64,000 bases of DNA, from NCBI GenBank assembly GCA_958443615.1, contig CAUCLI010000005.1:62001-126000 (forward strand), read 5' to 3'. Below are positions 34,788 to 43,560 of the stretch, piece by piece. The notes under the pieces are model-generated. The model was given only the letters and a program-made list of their open reading frames with translations. It was not told where the DNA came from and did not search any database. This DNA comes from an uncultured Collinsella sp. (GTDB taxonomy: Bacteria; Actinomycetota; Coriobacteriia; Coriobacteriales; Coriobacteriaceae). Both the position numbers and the translations under genes were made by a program. Numbering within the stretch: position 1 is the stretch's first letter; each line of letters opens with the position of its first letter.

Positions 34788-37574
34788 ATGATCGTCAACG
34801 GCCCCGGCATCTCGTTCACCGAGCCGGATATCGGCTCTGAGTTCGTCCCGCCGATCCCCGAGAACCCGCGCCCCAAGATCGTGGCGCTGTGCGAGCACTG
34901 CACCAACCGCCTGTTGGGGCGCAAGGAGCTCAAGCCCTTCGAGTATTGGGCGTTCGCCGAGGTGACGACCGACGAGATGGCCGACGTCCTCCTCAAGATG
35001 AAGATGCGCCGCCCCTACACGCTCGCGGACGCGGTCAAGGCCACGGGCATGGAGGCCGAGCTGCTCGAGAAGCTGCTCGATGAGATGAGCTACATCGGCC
35101 TGCTCGAGTACAACTGGGAGAACCCCACACGCACCAAGCAGTGGGTGCTGCCCATGCTCGTGCCCGGTTCGGCCGAGTTCCTCAACATGCGTCAGTCCCA
35201 GATCGACGAGCACCCGGCGGTGGCGAAGTTCTTCGAGCAGGCATCCAAGGGAGCCCTTGCCAAGGCCACGCCCATGGTGCCGCCCGGAGGCGCGGGCATC
35301 GGCATGCACGTCATCCCCGTCGAGCAGGCCATACAGATGGAGGACCGTTCCGTCTCCATCGAGCATATCGAGCATTGGCTCGACAAGTACGAGGGCAAGT
35401 ACGCCGCGAGCCCGTGCAGCTGCCGCATGAGCCGCGCGAAGTTGGGCGAGGGCTGCGGCGACGACCCCAACGATTGGTGCATCGCGGTGGGCGATATGGC
35501 CGACTACGTGGTGGAGACCGATCGCGGCCGCTACATCACGCGCGAGGAGGTCTACGAGACGCTGCGCCAGGCCGAGGCCAACGGCTTCGTGCACCAGATC
35601 ACCAACATCGACGGCGAGGACAAGATCTTCGCGATCTGCAACTGCAACGTGAACGTGTGTTACGCGCTGCGCACCTCGCAGCTGTTCAACACCCCGAACC
35701 TGTCCCGTTCCGCCTACGTGGCGCGCACCGAGGCCGACAAGTGCGTCGCCTGTGGGCGCTGCGTCGAGGTGTGCCCCGCGGGCGCCGTCAAGCTCGGCCA
35801 GAAGCTCTGCGCCGCGAGCACGGGCAAGGTGCCGGAGTACCCCAAGCAGGAGCTGCCCGACGCCGTGAAGTGGGGCCCCGAGAAGTGGAGCCCCGATTAC
35901 CGCAACAAGAACCGCATCGAGACGTACGACACGGGCACCGCGCCATGCAAGACCGCGTGCCCGGCCCACATCGCGGTACAGGGGTACCTCAAGCTCGCCG
36001 CCCAGGGGCGCTACCGCGATGCGCTCGCCCTCATCAAGCGCGAGAACCCGCTGCCGGCGATCTGCGGCCGCATCTGCAACCGCCGCTGCGAGGATGCCTG
36101 CACGCGCGGCCGCATCGACGCCGCCGTGGCCATCGATGAGGTCAAGAAGTTCATCGCCCAGCAGGATCTCGTGGCCGAGCACCGCTACGTGCCGGAGGTC
36201 GTGACGCCCACGCGCGCCGGCGGCTTCGACGACAAGATCGCCGTGATCGGCGCCGGTCCCGCGGGCCTGTCCTGCGCGTTCTACCTGGCAGAGAAGGGTT
36301 ACAAGCCGGTCATCTTCGAGAAGAACGCGCGCCCCGGCGGCATGCTCACCTACGGCATTCCCAGCTACAAGCTCGAGAAGGACGTGATCGAGGCCGAGGT
36401 CGAGATCATCCGCGAGATGGGCGTCGACATCCGCCTGGGCGTCGAGGTCGGTCGCGATGTGACCCTCGACGAGCTGCGCGAGCAGGGCTTCAAGGCGTTC
36501 TACGTGGCGATCGGTTGCCAGGGCGGTCGCCTGCCCGGCATCCCGGGCGAGGACGCCGAGGGCGTGTCCGTTGCCGTGGATTTCCTGCGCCGTGTGGCCG
36601 AGCAGCAGGATGGCGGCGGCGAGGCTGCCCCCATGCCGGGCCGCACCATCGTGGTGGGCGGCGGCAACGTCGCGATCGACGTGGCCCGCACCGCCGCGCG
36701 CCTGGGCTCCGAGCACGTGGAGATGTTCTGCCTGGAGAGCTCCGAGGACATGCCGGCCAGCATCGAGGAAGTCGTCGAGGCCAATGAGGACGGCGTGCAC
36801 ATCTCCTGCGGCTGGGGCCCGGTCGAGGTTCGTGCGGGCGAGGATGGTCGCGTGAAGGAGGTCGTGTTCAAGCGCTGCCTGCGCGTGTTCAACGACGAGG
36901 GGCGCTTCGACCCGACCTATGACGAAGGCGAGCTGCGCACCGTCGCGGCCGACCGCGTGGTGTTCTCCATCGGCCAGTCCATTGTCTGGGGCGACTTGCT
37001 CGAGGGCGAGGCGGTCGAGCTCGGCCGTGGCCAGGGCGCCGTCGCCGATCCCAAGACCTATCAGACCGCCCAGCCCGACATCTTCGTGGGCGGCGACGTC
37101 TACACCGGCCCCAAGTTCGCCATCGACGCCATCGCCGCCGGCCACGAGGCCGCGGTTTCGATTCACCGCTTCGTGCAGGACGCGACGCTCACGATCGGGC
37201 GCAATCCGCGCGTCTACCGCGAGCTCAACCGCGACGACGTGGAATTCGGCAGCTACGATACGGCGAGCCGCGGTGACGCCGTGCACAACTACGACCGCGA
37301 GAAGGCCCAGCCCTTCCGCGAGTACGTCGAGACCTTCACCGAGGAGCAGGTCCGCGCCGAGACTGCGCGCTGCCTGGGTTGCGGTGCGAGCATCGTCGAC
37401 GAGAACAAGTGCATCGGCTGCGGCCTGTGCACCACCAAGTGCGCGTTCGACGCCATCCACCTACATCGCGAGCATCCCGAGTGCAGCAACATGGTGAAGT
37501 ACGAGAAGAAGGTCCCGAGCTTGGCGAAGTACGCGCTCAAGCGCGAGATCAAGATCCGCTTCGGGAAGAAATAG
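34788..37574 (+). CDS. Fe-S flavoprotein: GltD-like oxidoreductase with added ferredoxin domains
   Basis: 928 residues. An N-terminal region (about 1-310) has Cys pairs (ALCEHCTN, SPCSCRMS, CNCNVNVC) and a winged-helix-like part. A 4Fe-4S motif follows (CVACGRCVEVCP). A glutamate-synthase small-subunit-like domain comes next: PCKTACPAHI, ICGRICNRRCEDACTRG, FAD-binding GAGPAGLSCAFYLAEKG and NAD(P)-binding GGGNVAIDVARTAA. The C-terminus carries a further 4Fe-4S motif (CIGCGLCTTKCAF). It probably moves electrons between NAD(P)H and ferredoxin-like carriers. It is placed between hypB and hypA, so a link to hydrogenase metabolism is inferred. Confidence 0.85.
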   Translation: MIVNGPGISFTEPDIGSEFVPPIPENPRPKIVALCEHCTNRLLGRKELKPFEYWAFAEVTTDEMADVLLKMKMRRPYTLADAVKATGMEAELLEKLLDEMSYIGLLEYNWENPTRTKQWVLPMLVPGSAEFLNMRQSQIDEHPAVAKFFEQASKGALAKATPMVPPGGAGIGMHVIPVEQAIQMEDRSVSIEHIEHWLDKYEGKYAASPCSCRMSRAKLGEGCGDDPNDWCIAVGDMADYVVETDRGRYITREEVYETLRQAEANGFVHQITNIDGEDKIFAICNCNVNVCYALRTSQLFNTPNLSRSAYVARTEADKCVACGRCVEVCPAGAVKLGQKLCAASTGKVPEYPKQELPDAVKWGPEKWSPDYRNKNRIETYDTGTAPCKTACPAHIAVQGYLKLAAQGRYRDALALIKRENPLPAICGRICNRRCEDACTRGRIDAAVAIDEVKKFIAQQDLVAEHRYVPEVVTPTRAGGFDDKIAVIGAGPAGLSCAFYLAEKGYKPVIFEKNARPGGMLTYGIPSYKLEKDVIEAEVEIIREMGVDIRLGVEVGRDVTLDELREQGFKAFYVAIGCQGGRLPGIPGEDAEGVSVAVDFLRRVAEQQDGGGEAAPMPGRTIVVGGGNVAIDVARTAARLGSEHVEMFCLESSEDMPASIEEVVEANEDGVHISCGWGPVEVRAGEDGRVKEVVFKRCLRVFNDEGRFDPTYDEGELRTVAADRVVFSIGQSIVWGDLLEGEAVELGRGQGAVADPKTYQTAQPDIFVGGDVYTGPKFAIDAIAAGHEAAVSIHRFVQDATLTIGRNPRVYRELNRDDVEFGSYDTASRGDAVHNYDREKAQPFREYVETFTEEQVRAETARCLGCGASIVDENKCIGCGLCTTKCAFDAIHLHREHPECSNMVKYEKKVPSLAKYALKREIKIRFGKK

Positions 37575-37586
37575 GCGATAGCGAGA

Positions 37587-37617
37587 CCTCAATTTAGGGA
37601 CAGTCCCTAAATTGAGG
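37587..37617. repeat. 31-bp perfect palindrome, copy 2
   Basis: Same arms as the copy at 34715 with a different central base, in the gap before hypA. The two copies bracket the flavoprotein gene. Confidence 0.85.
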
Positions 37618-37634
37618 TCTTGATGGGGGTTCGC

Positions 37635-38009
37635 ATGCACGAGCTTGGAATCGTCTTCCACATCATCCGCAGTGTCGAGAGCGTGGCACGGGAGAACGGC
37701 CTGCGCCGCGTCTCCTCGGTGACGCTCGAACTCGGGGAGGTCTCCGGTGTCATACCGAGCTACCTGATCGACTGCTGGGATTGGGCGTGTGCGAAGAACG
37801 ACCTCATGCGCGGGGCTGAGCTGGTCGTCGAGAAAGTTCCCGCAGTCACATACTGCGAAGCGTGCGACAGCACCTATGGCACGGTCGAGCACGGCCGCAT
37901 CTGCCCGAACTGCGGGAGCGAGAGGACGTATCTGATCCAAGGCGATGAGACGACCATCAAGGAGATCGCCACACCGGACGAGGCCGCTGCCGGGGAATCG
38001 CGGGTTTAA
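37635..38009 (+). CDS. hypA: Hydrogenase nickel-insertion protein HypA
   Basis: 124 residues. I start at ATG 37635 because HypA begins MHE, whose His2 is a nickel ligand. An upstream ATG at 37623 would bury it. The structural zinc site is present (CEAC...CPNC). It delivers nickel together with HypB. Confidence 0.93.
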   Translation: MHELGIVFHIIRSVESVARENGLRRVSSVTLELGEVSGVIPSYLIDCWDWACAKNDLMRGAELVVEKVPAVTYCEACDSTYGTVEHGRICPNCGSERTYLIQGDETTIKEIATPDEAAAGESRV

Positions 38010-38065
38010 CAACCTGAATTCCGGGGTGAAGCGGGCACATGCGGGATAAACCCGCACATATCAAA

Positions 38066-38105
38066 AATAAACCCCCTTGGACATGATGAGGGTCCAGAAG
38101 GGGGT
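38066..38105 (-). terminator. Terminator of the FadH/BaiH-type gene
   Basis: Stem ACCCCCTT / AAGGGGGT (38071-38078, 38098-38105) with an inner GGAC/GTCC pairing. On the minus strand it ends in TTTATTTTT. Confidence 0.75.
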
Positions 38106-38190
38106 ATGTGGCTGAGCGGATCGGAGTTGCTCGCGTCGACCCGCTCGCATTGGCAAGAGGGCGGAAATGCCGTGTTTCGAGGGCGCTCGC

Positions 38191-40110
38191 CTACGCCTCG
38201 AGGCCGGCCAGGAAGCCCTCGCGGATGGCGTCGAGTGCGCGGCGGGGACGCTCGGCGTCGCCGACGGTGCGGTGCGGGATGTTCGCGGCGTCGAGGGCGG
38301 CGATGAGCTCGGCGTTGTCGCGGGCACGCGAACCCACCGCCACCACCACGGCGTCGCAGGGGATCTCGCGCTCGTCCTCGCCTGACTTCGCCTTCACGCC
38401 GGTCTCGGTGAGGCCGTCGAACGCGGTGGAGGTGCGAATCTCGACGCCGAGCTTGCCGAGTTTGGAGAACACGCAGGTGGCGCGAGCAGAGCCCAGGTCG
38501 GCGCCCGCGCGCTCGGCCATCTCGAGCACGACGACCTTCTTGCCGGCGACCGCCAGCGCGTCGGCGACCTCGAGGCCAACCAGGCCGCCGCCGATCACGA
38601 CGACGCGCTCCCCCTCGACCGGCTCGCCTTCGAGCACGTCGTGCGCGACATGCACGTCGGAGCCGGAGAGACCCATGGTGATGGGGGAGGCGCCGTTCGC
38701 GATGATCGCACGGTCGAAGTGCTCAACGGAGATGGTCTCGGGCGTGAACGGGGTGTTCAGGCGCACTTCGACGCCGGAACGCCTCGCCTGCTCGCCCATG
38801 AGTGCGGCCGCGACCTCCATCTCGTGTTTGCCGGGGGCCTTGCCGGCGGTCACGAACTGCCCGCCCAGACGGTCTCCCGCCTCGAACACCACGGCCTCGT
38901 GGCCGCGGGCGACGAGCGTCTCGGCGGCCATCAGGCCGGCGACGCCGCCGCCTACGACGGCGACGCGCTCGGGCTTTTCCGCCGCCTCGATCCTCCAATC
39001 GAGTTCGTGGCCCACGAGCGGGTTGCGCAGGCAGGTGATGTGCTCGAAGTTGCGCATGTCGGCGAAGCCGTCCAGGCATCCCTGGTCGCAGCCGACACAG
39101 TAGACGATGCTGTCGGTCTTGCCCGCGCGCGCCTTGTTGCAGAAGTCGGGGTCGGCGAGTTGGGCGCGGCCCATGACGACGAGGTCGACCTTGTCCTCCT
39201 CGAGGATTTTCTCGGCGAGCTGAGGGGTGTTGATGCGTCCGACGCCGATGGTGGGCATGCCGGTCTCGCGGCGGATGCGGGCCGCGTTGTCGACGTTGAA
39301 CGCCGGCGGGACGTCGATCGGCGGGACCTCGAGGGCGTTGGCGGCGGTGACGATGTTGCCACGGGAAACGTCGAGCACATCGACGCCCGCCTCGCGCGCC
39401 ATCTTGCAGAACTCGATGGTGTCCTCGATGGTCATGCCGCCCTCGAGGCAGTCGTCGTGCGCGTCGATGCGCATGAACAGGGGCATGTCCTCGGGGATGC
39501 TCGCGCGGATGGCGCGGATGCAGGCGAGCGGGAACTTGGCGCGATTCTCCAGGCTGCCGCCCCACTCGTCATCGCGGTGGTTGAGGCCCGCGGAGAGGAA
39601 GGAATGCGGCAGGTAGTTGTGGGCGCAGTGGAATTCGATGCAGTCGTACCCTGCCTCGACGCAGCGCGCGGCGGCCTTGCCGTAGCAGTCGATGACCTCG
39701 TGGATCTGCTCGACGGTGATGCCGGGGATGGTGAAGCCATGGACGGTCATCTCGTTGGGGACGAGGATCTGGGCCGTCGGGTCCATGGCGACCGCGATGG
39801 AGCCCTGCCAGAGTTGGACGCCCGCGCGCCCGCCCTCGCCGTGGATGGCGTCGACCAAGCGCTTGTGTCCCTCGACGAAGCGATCCTCTGCCAGCGATAG
39901 GAAGCAGTTGGGGGAGCTGGGGGCGTGCACGGCGGTGACCTCGACGATGGAGAGGCCGACACCGCCGGCGGCGCGGACGCGATGGTACTCGACCAGCTTG
40001 TCGGTCACGGCGCGCTCGTCGCACATGCGCGTGCCCATGGCGGGCATCACGATGCGGTTGCGCATGGTGAGGGATCGGATGGAGAAGGGTTCGAAGAGCT
40101 TGGGGAACAT
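38191..40110 (-). CDS. FadH/BaiH-type NADH:flavin oxidoreductase
   Basis: 639 residues from ATG 40110, directly after AGGAGG. An old-yellow-enzyme barrel (about 1-340: LFEPFSIRSLTMRNRIVMP, EFHCAHNYLPHSFLS, NHRDDEWGGSLENR) is followed by a 4Fe-4S cluster (YCVGCDQGC and a later Cys) and a FAD/NAD(P) pyridine-nucleotide domain (VAVVGGGVAGLMAAE, VVVIGGGLVGLEVADAL). Relatives reduce enoyl-CoAs, bile-acid intermediates, bilirubin or xenobiotic alkenes. The substrate here cannot be read from the sequence. It is a single gene, with cysE upstream on the same strand but 50 bp away. Confidence 0.88.
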   Translation of the reverse strand: MFPKLFEPFSIRSLTMRNRIVMPAMGTRMCDERAVTDKLVEYHRVRAAGGVGLSIVEVTAVHAPSSPNCFLSLAEDRFVEGHKRLVDAIHGEGGRAGVQLWQGSIAVAMDPTAQILVPNEMTVHGFTIPGITVEQIHEVIDCYGKAAARCVEAGYDCIEFHCAHNYLPHSFLSAGLNHRDDEWGGSLENRAKFPLACIRAIRASIPEDMPLFMRIDAHDDCLEGGMTIEDTIEFCKMAREAGVDVLDVSRGNIVTAANALEVPPIDVPPAFNVDNAARIRRETGMPTIGVGRINTPQLAEKILEEDKVDLVVMGRAQLADPDFCNKARAGKTDSIVYCVGCDQGCLDGFADMRNFEHITCLRNPLVGHELDWRIEAAEKPERVAVVGGGVAGLMAAETLVARGHEAVVFEAGDRLGGQFVTAGKAPGKHEMEVAAALMGEQARRSGVEVRLNTPFTPETISVEHFDRAIIANGASPITMGLSGSDVHVAHDVLEGEPVEGERVVVIGGGLVGLEVADALAVAGKKVVVLEMAERAGADLGSARATCVFSKLGKLGVEIRTSTAFDGLTETGVKAKSGEDEREIPCDAVVVAVGSRARDNAELIAALDAANIPHRTVGDAERPRRALDAIREGFLAGLEA

Positions 40111-40160
40111 GGGGCCTCCTGTCGTGTTCATTTGTGCGGCAGGAGGCCACGATAGCGTAC

Positions 40161-40865
40161 CTACTCGGCGCCCGTGAGTTTCTCCACCAATGCCCCAAGC
40201 TCGGCGATCTGCTGCTCGAGCTCCGCGATGCGCCGCGCGTTATCGGCGATTCCCTCGCGGTTCATGAGGGAGGCCTCCTCGACCGGGTCGGGCATGGACT
40301 CGCGGTGATGGGTGGCGTCGAAGGACTCGGCGAGCACGCGGCAGCCGTTGCGGCGCACGACGCGACCGGGGATGCCGACCACGGTGCTGTCGCTCGGCAC
40401 GTCCTTCACGACGACCGAGTTGCCGCCGATGCGCACGTTGTCGCCGATATGGATGTTGCCGAGCACCTTGGCCCCGGTGCCGACGGTGACGTTGTCGCCC
40501 AGGGTCGGGTGGCGCTTGCCGCATTCGTTGCCCGTGCCGCCGAGTGTCACGCCCTGGTAGAGGACGCAGTCATCGCCGATGACGGTGGTCTCGCCGATCA
40601 CGACCCCCATGGCGTGGTCGATGAACAGGCGGCGTCCGATTTGGGCGGCCGGATGGATCTCGACGCCGGTGAAAAATCGGGTGACCTGCGAGATGACGCG
40701 GGCGAGGCCCTTCGCGCCGTGCTCCCACAGCCAGTGCTCGGGCGTGTGCATCCACTTGGCGTGGAGGCCGGGGTAGGAGAGGAAGATGACGAGCGGGCTT
40801 TGCGCGGCGGGGTCGTTCGCTTGGACGGCGGCTATGTCCTCGCGGACGGTGGCGATAGCTCCCAT
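40161..40865 (-). CDS. cysE: Serine O-acetyltransferase
   Basis: First step of cysteine synthesis: acetyl-CoA + L-serine to O-acetylserine. 234 residues from ATG 40865 (GGGAGGAG upstream). A left-handed beta-helix of hexapeptide repeats is clear, with GVVIGETTVIGDDCVLYQG and GGTGNECGKRHPTLGD. The His of IDHAMG and the HPTLGD segment are active-site landmarks. The C-terminus has an extra coiled coil (about 200-230). cysK is not adjacent. Confidence 0.93.
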   Translation of the reverse strand: MGAIATVREDIAAVQANDPAAQSPLVIFLSYPGLHAKWMHTPEHWLWEHGAKGLARVISQVTRFFTGVEIHPAAQIGRRLFIDHAMGVVIGETTVIGDDCVLYQGVTLGGTGNECGKRHPTLGDNVTVGTGAKVLGNIHIGDNVRIGGNSVVVKDVPSDSTVVGIPGRVVRRNGCRVLAESFDATHHRESMPDPVEEASLMNREGIADNARRIAELEQQIAELGALVEKLTGAE

Positions 40866-41113
40866 ATGTGCTCCTCCCGGCTCGTGCTGTGCCCACGGCG
40901 TATGAGCTGCAAGTGTACGCGCCCCCGTATGTAATGTCGAGAAAAATACTAGGATTAACACGATGGGAATGCGCGGCGATTGCCGGCCCCGCCGCACCGC
41001 CGTTCGGTTTTGGAAAGACTGCGCACATTGCCGTGACCTCACATTCGACCGCTATCATGGAGAACATTGCAGTTTGCGCAGCTGTTCGGTGCAGTCGCTC
41101 AGAAAGGCATCAC

Positions 41114-41764
41114 ATGCAAGAGGCATTCTTCAGCTTCATCAGCCAGTTCGGCTATTTCGCGGTCGCGGGCCTCATCCTGTTCGAGAACGTGTTTCCGCCC
41201 ATCCCCAGCGAGCTCATCCTTCCGCTCTCGGGCTTTCTCGCCACGCAGACCGAGATGACGCTCGCGGGCGTGATCATCGCCGCCACCGTGGGTTCCGTCG
41301 TGGGCGCGTATCTCCTCTACGGCATCGGCCGTCTGCTCTCGCAGGAGCGTCTGGAGGGCTTCTTCGACACCAAGCCCATGCGCATGCTCGGCTTCCATTC
41401 CGACGACGTCGCCAAGGCGATCGGCTGGTTCGACCATAAGGGCCAGATCACGGTCCTCATCTGCCGTTGCATCCCGGTGGTGCGCAGCCTCATCTCCATC
41501 CCCGCCGGCACCGCCAAGATGAACATGGTGCGCTTTGCGATTTACACCCTCGTTGGCTCGCTCGCGTGGAATGCCATCCTGTGCACGCTGGGCTTCTGGG
41601 CCGGTGGCGCCTGGGAGCAGATCACCGCCCAGGCCGAGTGGGTGTCCGACATCGTCAAGATCGTCATCGTGGTCGTCGCCATCGGTGTCATCGCCTGGTG
41701 GGTCAAGTTCCGCATCCTGCCGGCGCGCGCCGAGCAGAAGCGCCGCGAGGCCGAGGGCGAGTAG
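41114..41764 (+). CDS. DedA/SNARE-associated family membrane protein
   Basis: 216 residues from ATG 41114 (AGAAAGG upstream). Family signatures: ENVFPPIPSELILPLSGF, re-entrant helix GAYLLYGIGRL, and CRCIPVVRSLISIPAGTAKM. DedA proteins are thought to flip or recycle lipid carriers such as undecaprenyl phosphate. The neighbours give no further hint of role. Confidence 0.92.
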   Translation: MQEAFFSFISQFGYFAVAGLILFENVFPPIPSELILPLSGFLATQTEMTLAGVIIAATVGSVVGAYLLYGIGRLLSQERLEGFFDTKPMRMLGFHSDDVAKAIGWFDHKGQITVLICRCIPVVRSLISIPAGTAKMNMVRFAIYTLVGSLAWNAILCTLGFWAGGAWEQITAQAEWVSDIVKIVIVVVAIGVIAWWVKFRILPARAEQKRREAEGE

Positions 41765-41765
41765 G

Positions 41766-41811
41766 CTTCAGGGGCGGCAAGGCGTTGCCTTCAGGGGCGG
41801 CAAGGCGTTGC
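41766..41811 (+). repeat. 23-bp perfect tandem duplication
   Basis: Two exact, adjacent copies (41766-41788 and 41789-41811) directly after the dedA stop. Confidence 0.85.
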
Positions 41812-41878
41812 GCGTGGTTTCGCCACGGTGCCGTTGATCAACGGTCATCTCACAGCGGTCGCCCCGTTCTCCTCAATC

Positions 41879-41936
41879 GGTAGCACAACTCGACAAAACT
41901 TCGACGAATCCTGAAGTTTTGTCGAGTTGTGCTACC
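41879..41936. repeat. Perfect 24-bp-arm palindrome between dedA and ilvE
   Basis: Arms 41879-41902 and 41913-41936 are exactly complementary around a 10-nt loop, followed by GTTTTT. It could terminate dedA, but the arm length is unusual. The GTCGA core recalls the repeats at 23445 and 24991. Confidence 0.85.
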
Positions 41937-42062
41937 GTTTTTCGTTGAGAGCCTTAGTCTGTCGGTTGGCCTGTCGGCCAAAGTGACCGCATGGGCTTCG
42001 AGCTGTCCCGCCGCCCCTTGCGTTCACATGGGAATCGAATTGCCCGGCGTGAACCCACCTTC

Positions 42063-42118
42063 GGGGCAATGTCCTTGAGGGGCAATGCCCTTGGGGGCAA
42101 TGCCCTTGGGGGCAATGC
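42063..42118 (+). repeat. Short tandem repeat, about 3.6 units of 15 bp
   Basis: Unit GGGGCAATGCCCTTG with small variations. Too short and unspaced to be a CRISPR. It lies in the untranslated region before ilvE. Confidence 0.75.
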
Positions 42119-42235
42119 GTCTCCTTCGTTAAAGATTCTGCGCATGGGCCATGCTTTATTTGAGCGCAGTACAATGAAGCTTGCCGTAAAACCAATCGAG
42201 CGGCTTTCGCCCAGCTTTGCCGCTGGCATACAAAC

Positions 42236-42288
42236 CCCGCGCGCTCGCGCGGGAGGGTGCGCTCAAGTGCCTGCCGTGCCCTCCCGCG
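42236..42288 (+). promoter_or_regulatory. Competing hairpins in the ilvE leader
   Basis: CCCGCGC (42236-42242) can pair with GCGCGGG (42247-42253), while CGCGGGAGGG (42248-42257) can instead pair with CCCTCCCGCG (42279-42288). The second fold ends 32 bp before the ilvE ATG. No leader peptide is visible. A TACAAT (42168-42173) may be the -10. Confidence 0.35.
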
Positions 42289-42320
42289 AACGCACGGACA
42301 CGAATGCGAAGGAGCATGTC

Positions 42321-43361
42321 ATGACCGTTGAGAAGAAGGACTTGGACTGGGGCAACCTCGATTTCAGCTATCGCAAGACCGACTACAGCTACGTGTCCAA
42401 CTACAAGGACGGCGCGTGGGATGAGGGCGCCCTCACCACCGATCACAGCATCACGCTGTCGGAGTGCGCCGGCATCTTCCATTACTGCCAGGAGGTCTTC
42501 GAGGGTCTCAAGGCCTACACCACCGCCGACGGCTCTATCGTCTGCTTCCGCCCGGACATGAACGCCCAGCGCATGGCCGATTCCGCCGAGCGCCTGGTCA
42601 TGCCCGCCTTCCCGCAGGACCGCTTCGTCGAGGCCGTCAAGCAGGTCGTCGAGGCCAACGCCGCGTGGGTGCCGCCGTTCGGCTCGGGCGCCACGCTCTA
42701 CGTCCGACCGCTCATGATCGCCACGGGCGACGTCATCGGCGTCAAGCCCGCCGACGAGTACCAGTTCCGCATCCTCGTGACGCCCGTGGGTCCGTACTTC
42801 AAGGGCGGCGACACCACCGTCAAGCTCTGCGTCTCCAAGTACGACCGCGCGGCACCCCACGGCACCGGCAACATCAAGGCCGGCCTCAACTACGCCATGA
42901 GCCTCAAGCCGGGCATGGAGGCGCACGCCGCGGGCTACGCCGAGAACCTCTACCTCGACTCCGAGTCCCGCACGTATGTGGAGGAGACCGGCGGCGCCAA
43001 CGTGCTGTTCGTCGCCAAGGACGGCACGCTCGTGGTGCCCCAGTCCCACACCGACTCCATCCTGCCCTCCATCACCCGCCGCTCGCTCGTGCAGGTCGCC
43101 CAGGACCTGGGTATCGTCGTCGACGAGCGTCCGGTCACCTGGGAGGAGGTCGCCTCGGGCGCCTTCGTCGAGTGCGGCCTGTGCGGAACCGCCGCGGTCA
43201 TCTCCCCGGTGGGCGAGATCCACGACGGTGAGACGGTCGTGGTCTTCCCCGACGGCCACGAGGCCTCCGGCCCGGTAATGAAGCGCTTGCGCGAGACCCT
43301 CACGGGCATCCAGGGCGGCCAGATCGAGGACAAGCACGGTTGGGTCTGCAAGATCTGCTAG
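42321..43361 (+). CDS. ilvE: Branched-chain amino-acid aminotransferase
   Basis: Class IV PLP aminotransferase for valine, leucine and isoleucine. 346 residues from ATG 42321, preceded by GAAGGAG. The frame is open further upstream but has no start signal there. The catalytic lysine is in GTGNIKAGLNYAMS. EETGGANVLFV and CGTAAVISPVG are family landmarks. Confidence 0.95.
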   Translation: MTVEKKDLDWGNLDFSYRKTDYSYVSNYKDGAWDEGALTTDHSITLSECAGIFHYCQEVFEGLKAYTTADGSIVCFRPDMNAQRMADSAERLVMPAFPQDRFVEAVKQVVEANAAWVPPFGSGATLYVRPLMIATGDVIGVKPADEYQFRILVTPVGPYFKGGDTTVKLCVSKYDRAAPHGTGNIKAGLNYAMSLKPGMEAHAAGYAENLYLDSESRTYVEETGGANVLFVAKDGTLVVPQSHTDSILPSITRRSLVQVAQDLGIVVDERPVTWEEVASGAFVECGLCGTAAVISPVGEIHDGETVVVFPDGHEASGPVMKRLRETLTGIQGGQIEDKHGWVCKIC

Positions 43362-43454
43362 GCTCTCGCATCCTCCTCGGTTGCACCGAATGGCAGGGGC
43401 GTCGTCCGGCGGGCGGCGCCCTTGTTTTGCATATGGGCTCGATTCGATTTCCTA

Positions 43455-43483
43455 TTGTCCGCGAGCGCGCGGTTCTTCATACT
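43455..43483 (+). promoter_or_regulatory. Promoter of the LPXTG protein gene
   Basis: TTGTCC (43455-43460), 17-bp spacer, CATACT (43478-43483), 78 bp before ATG 43561. Confidence 0.6.
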
Positions 43484-43560
43484 GGACGTAGCACTTCCGT
43501 GGCTTTGCCGCAAACGAACCGTAAACGCACCCGCCCTCAAGGGCAAACCAAGGAGGAACG

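Noticed and set aside
42063..42118. CRISPR-like array
   Set aside because: Units are 15 bp and directly adjacent, with no spacers and no cas genes. It is a simple tandem repeat. No CRISPR was seen elsewhere in the window.
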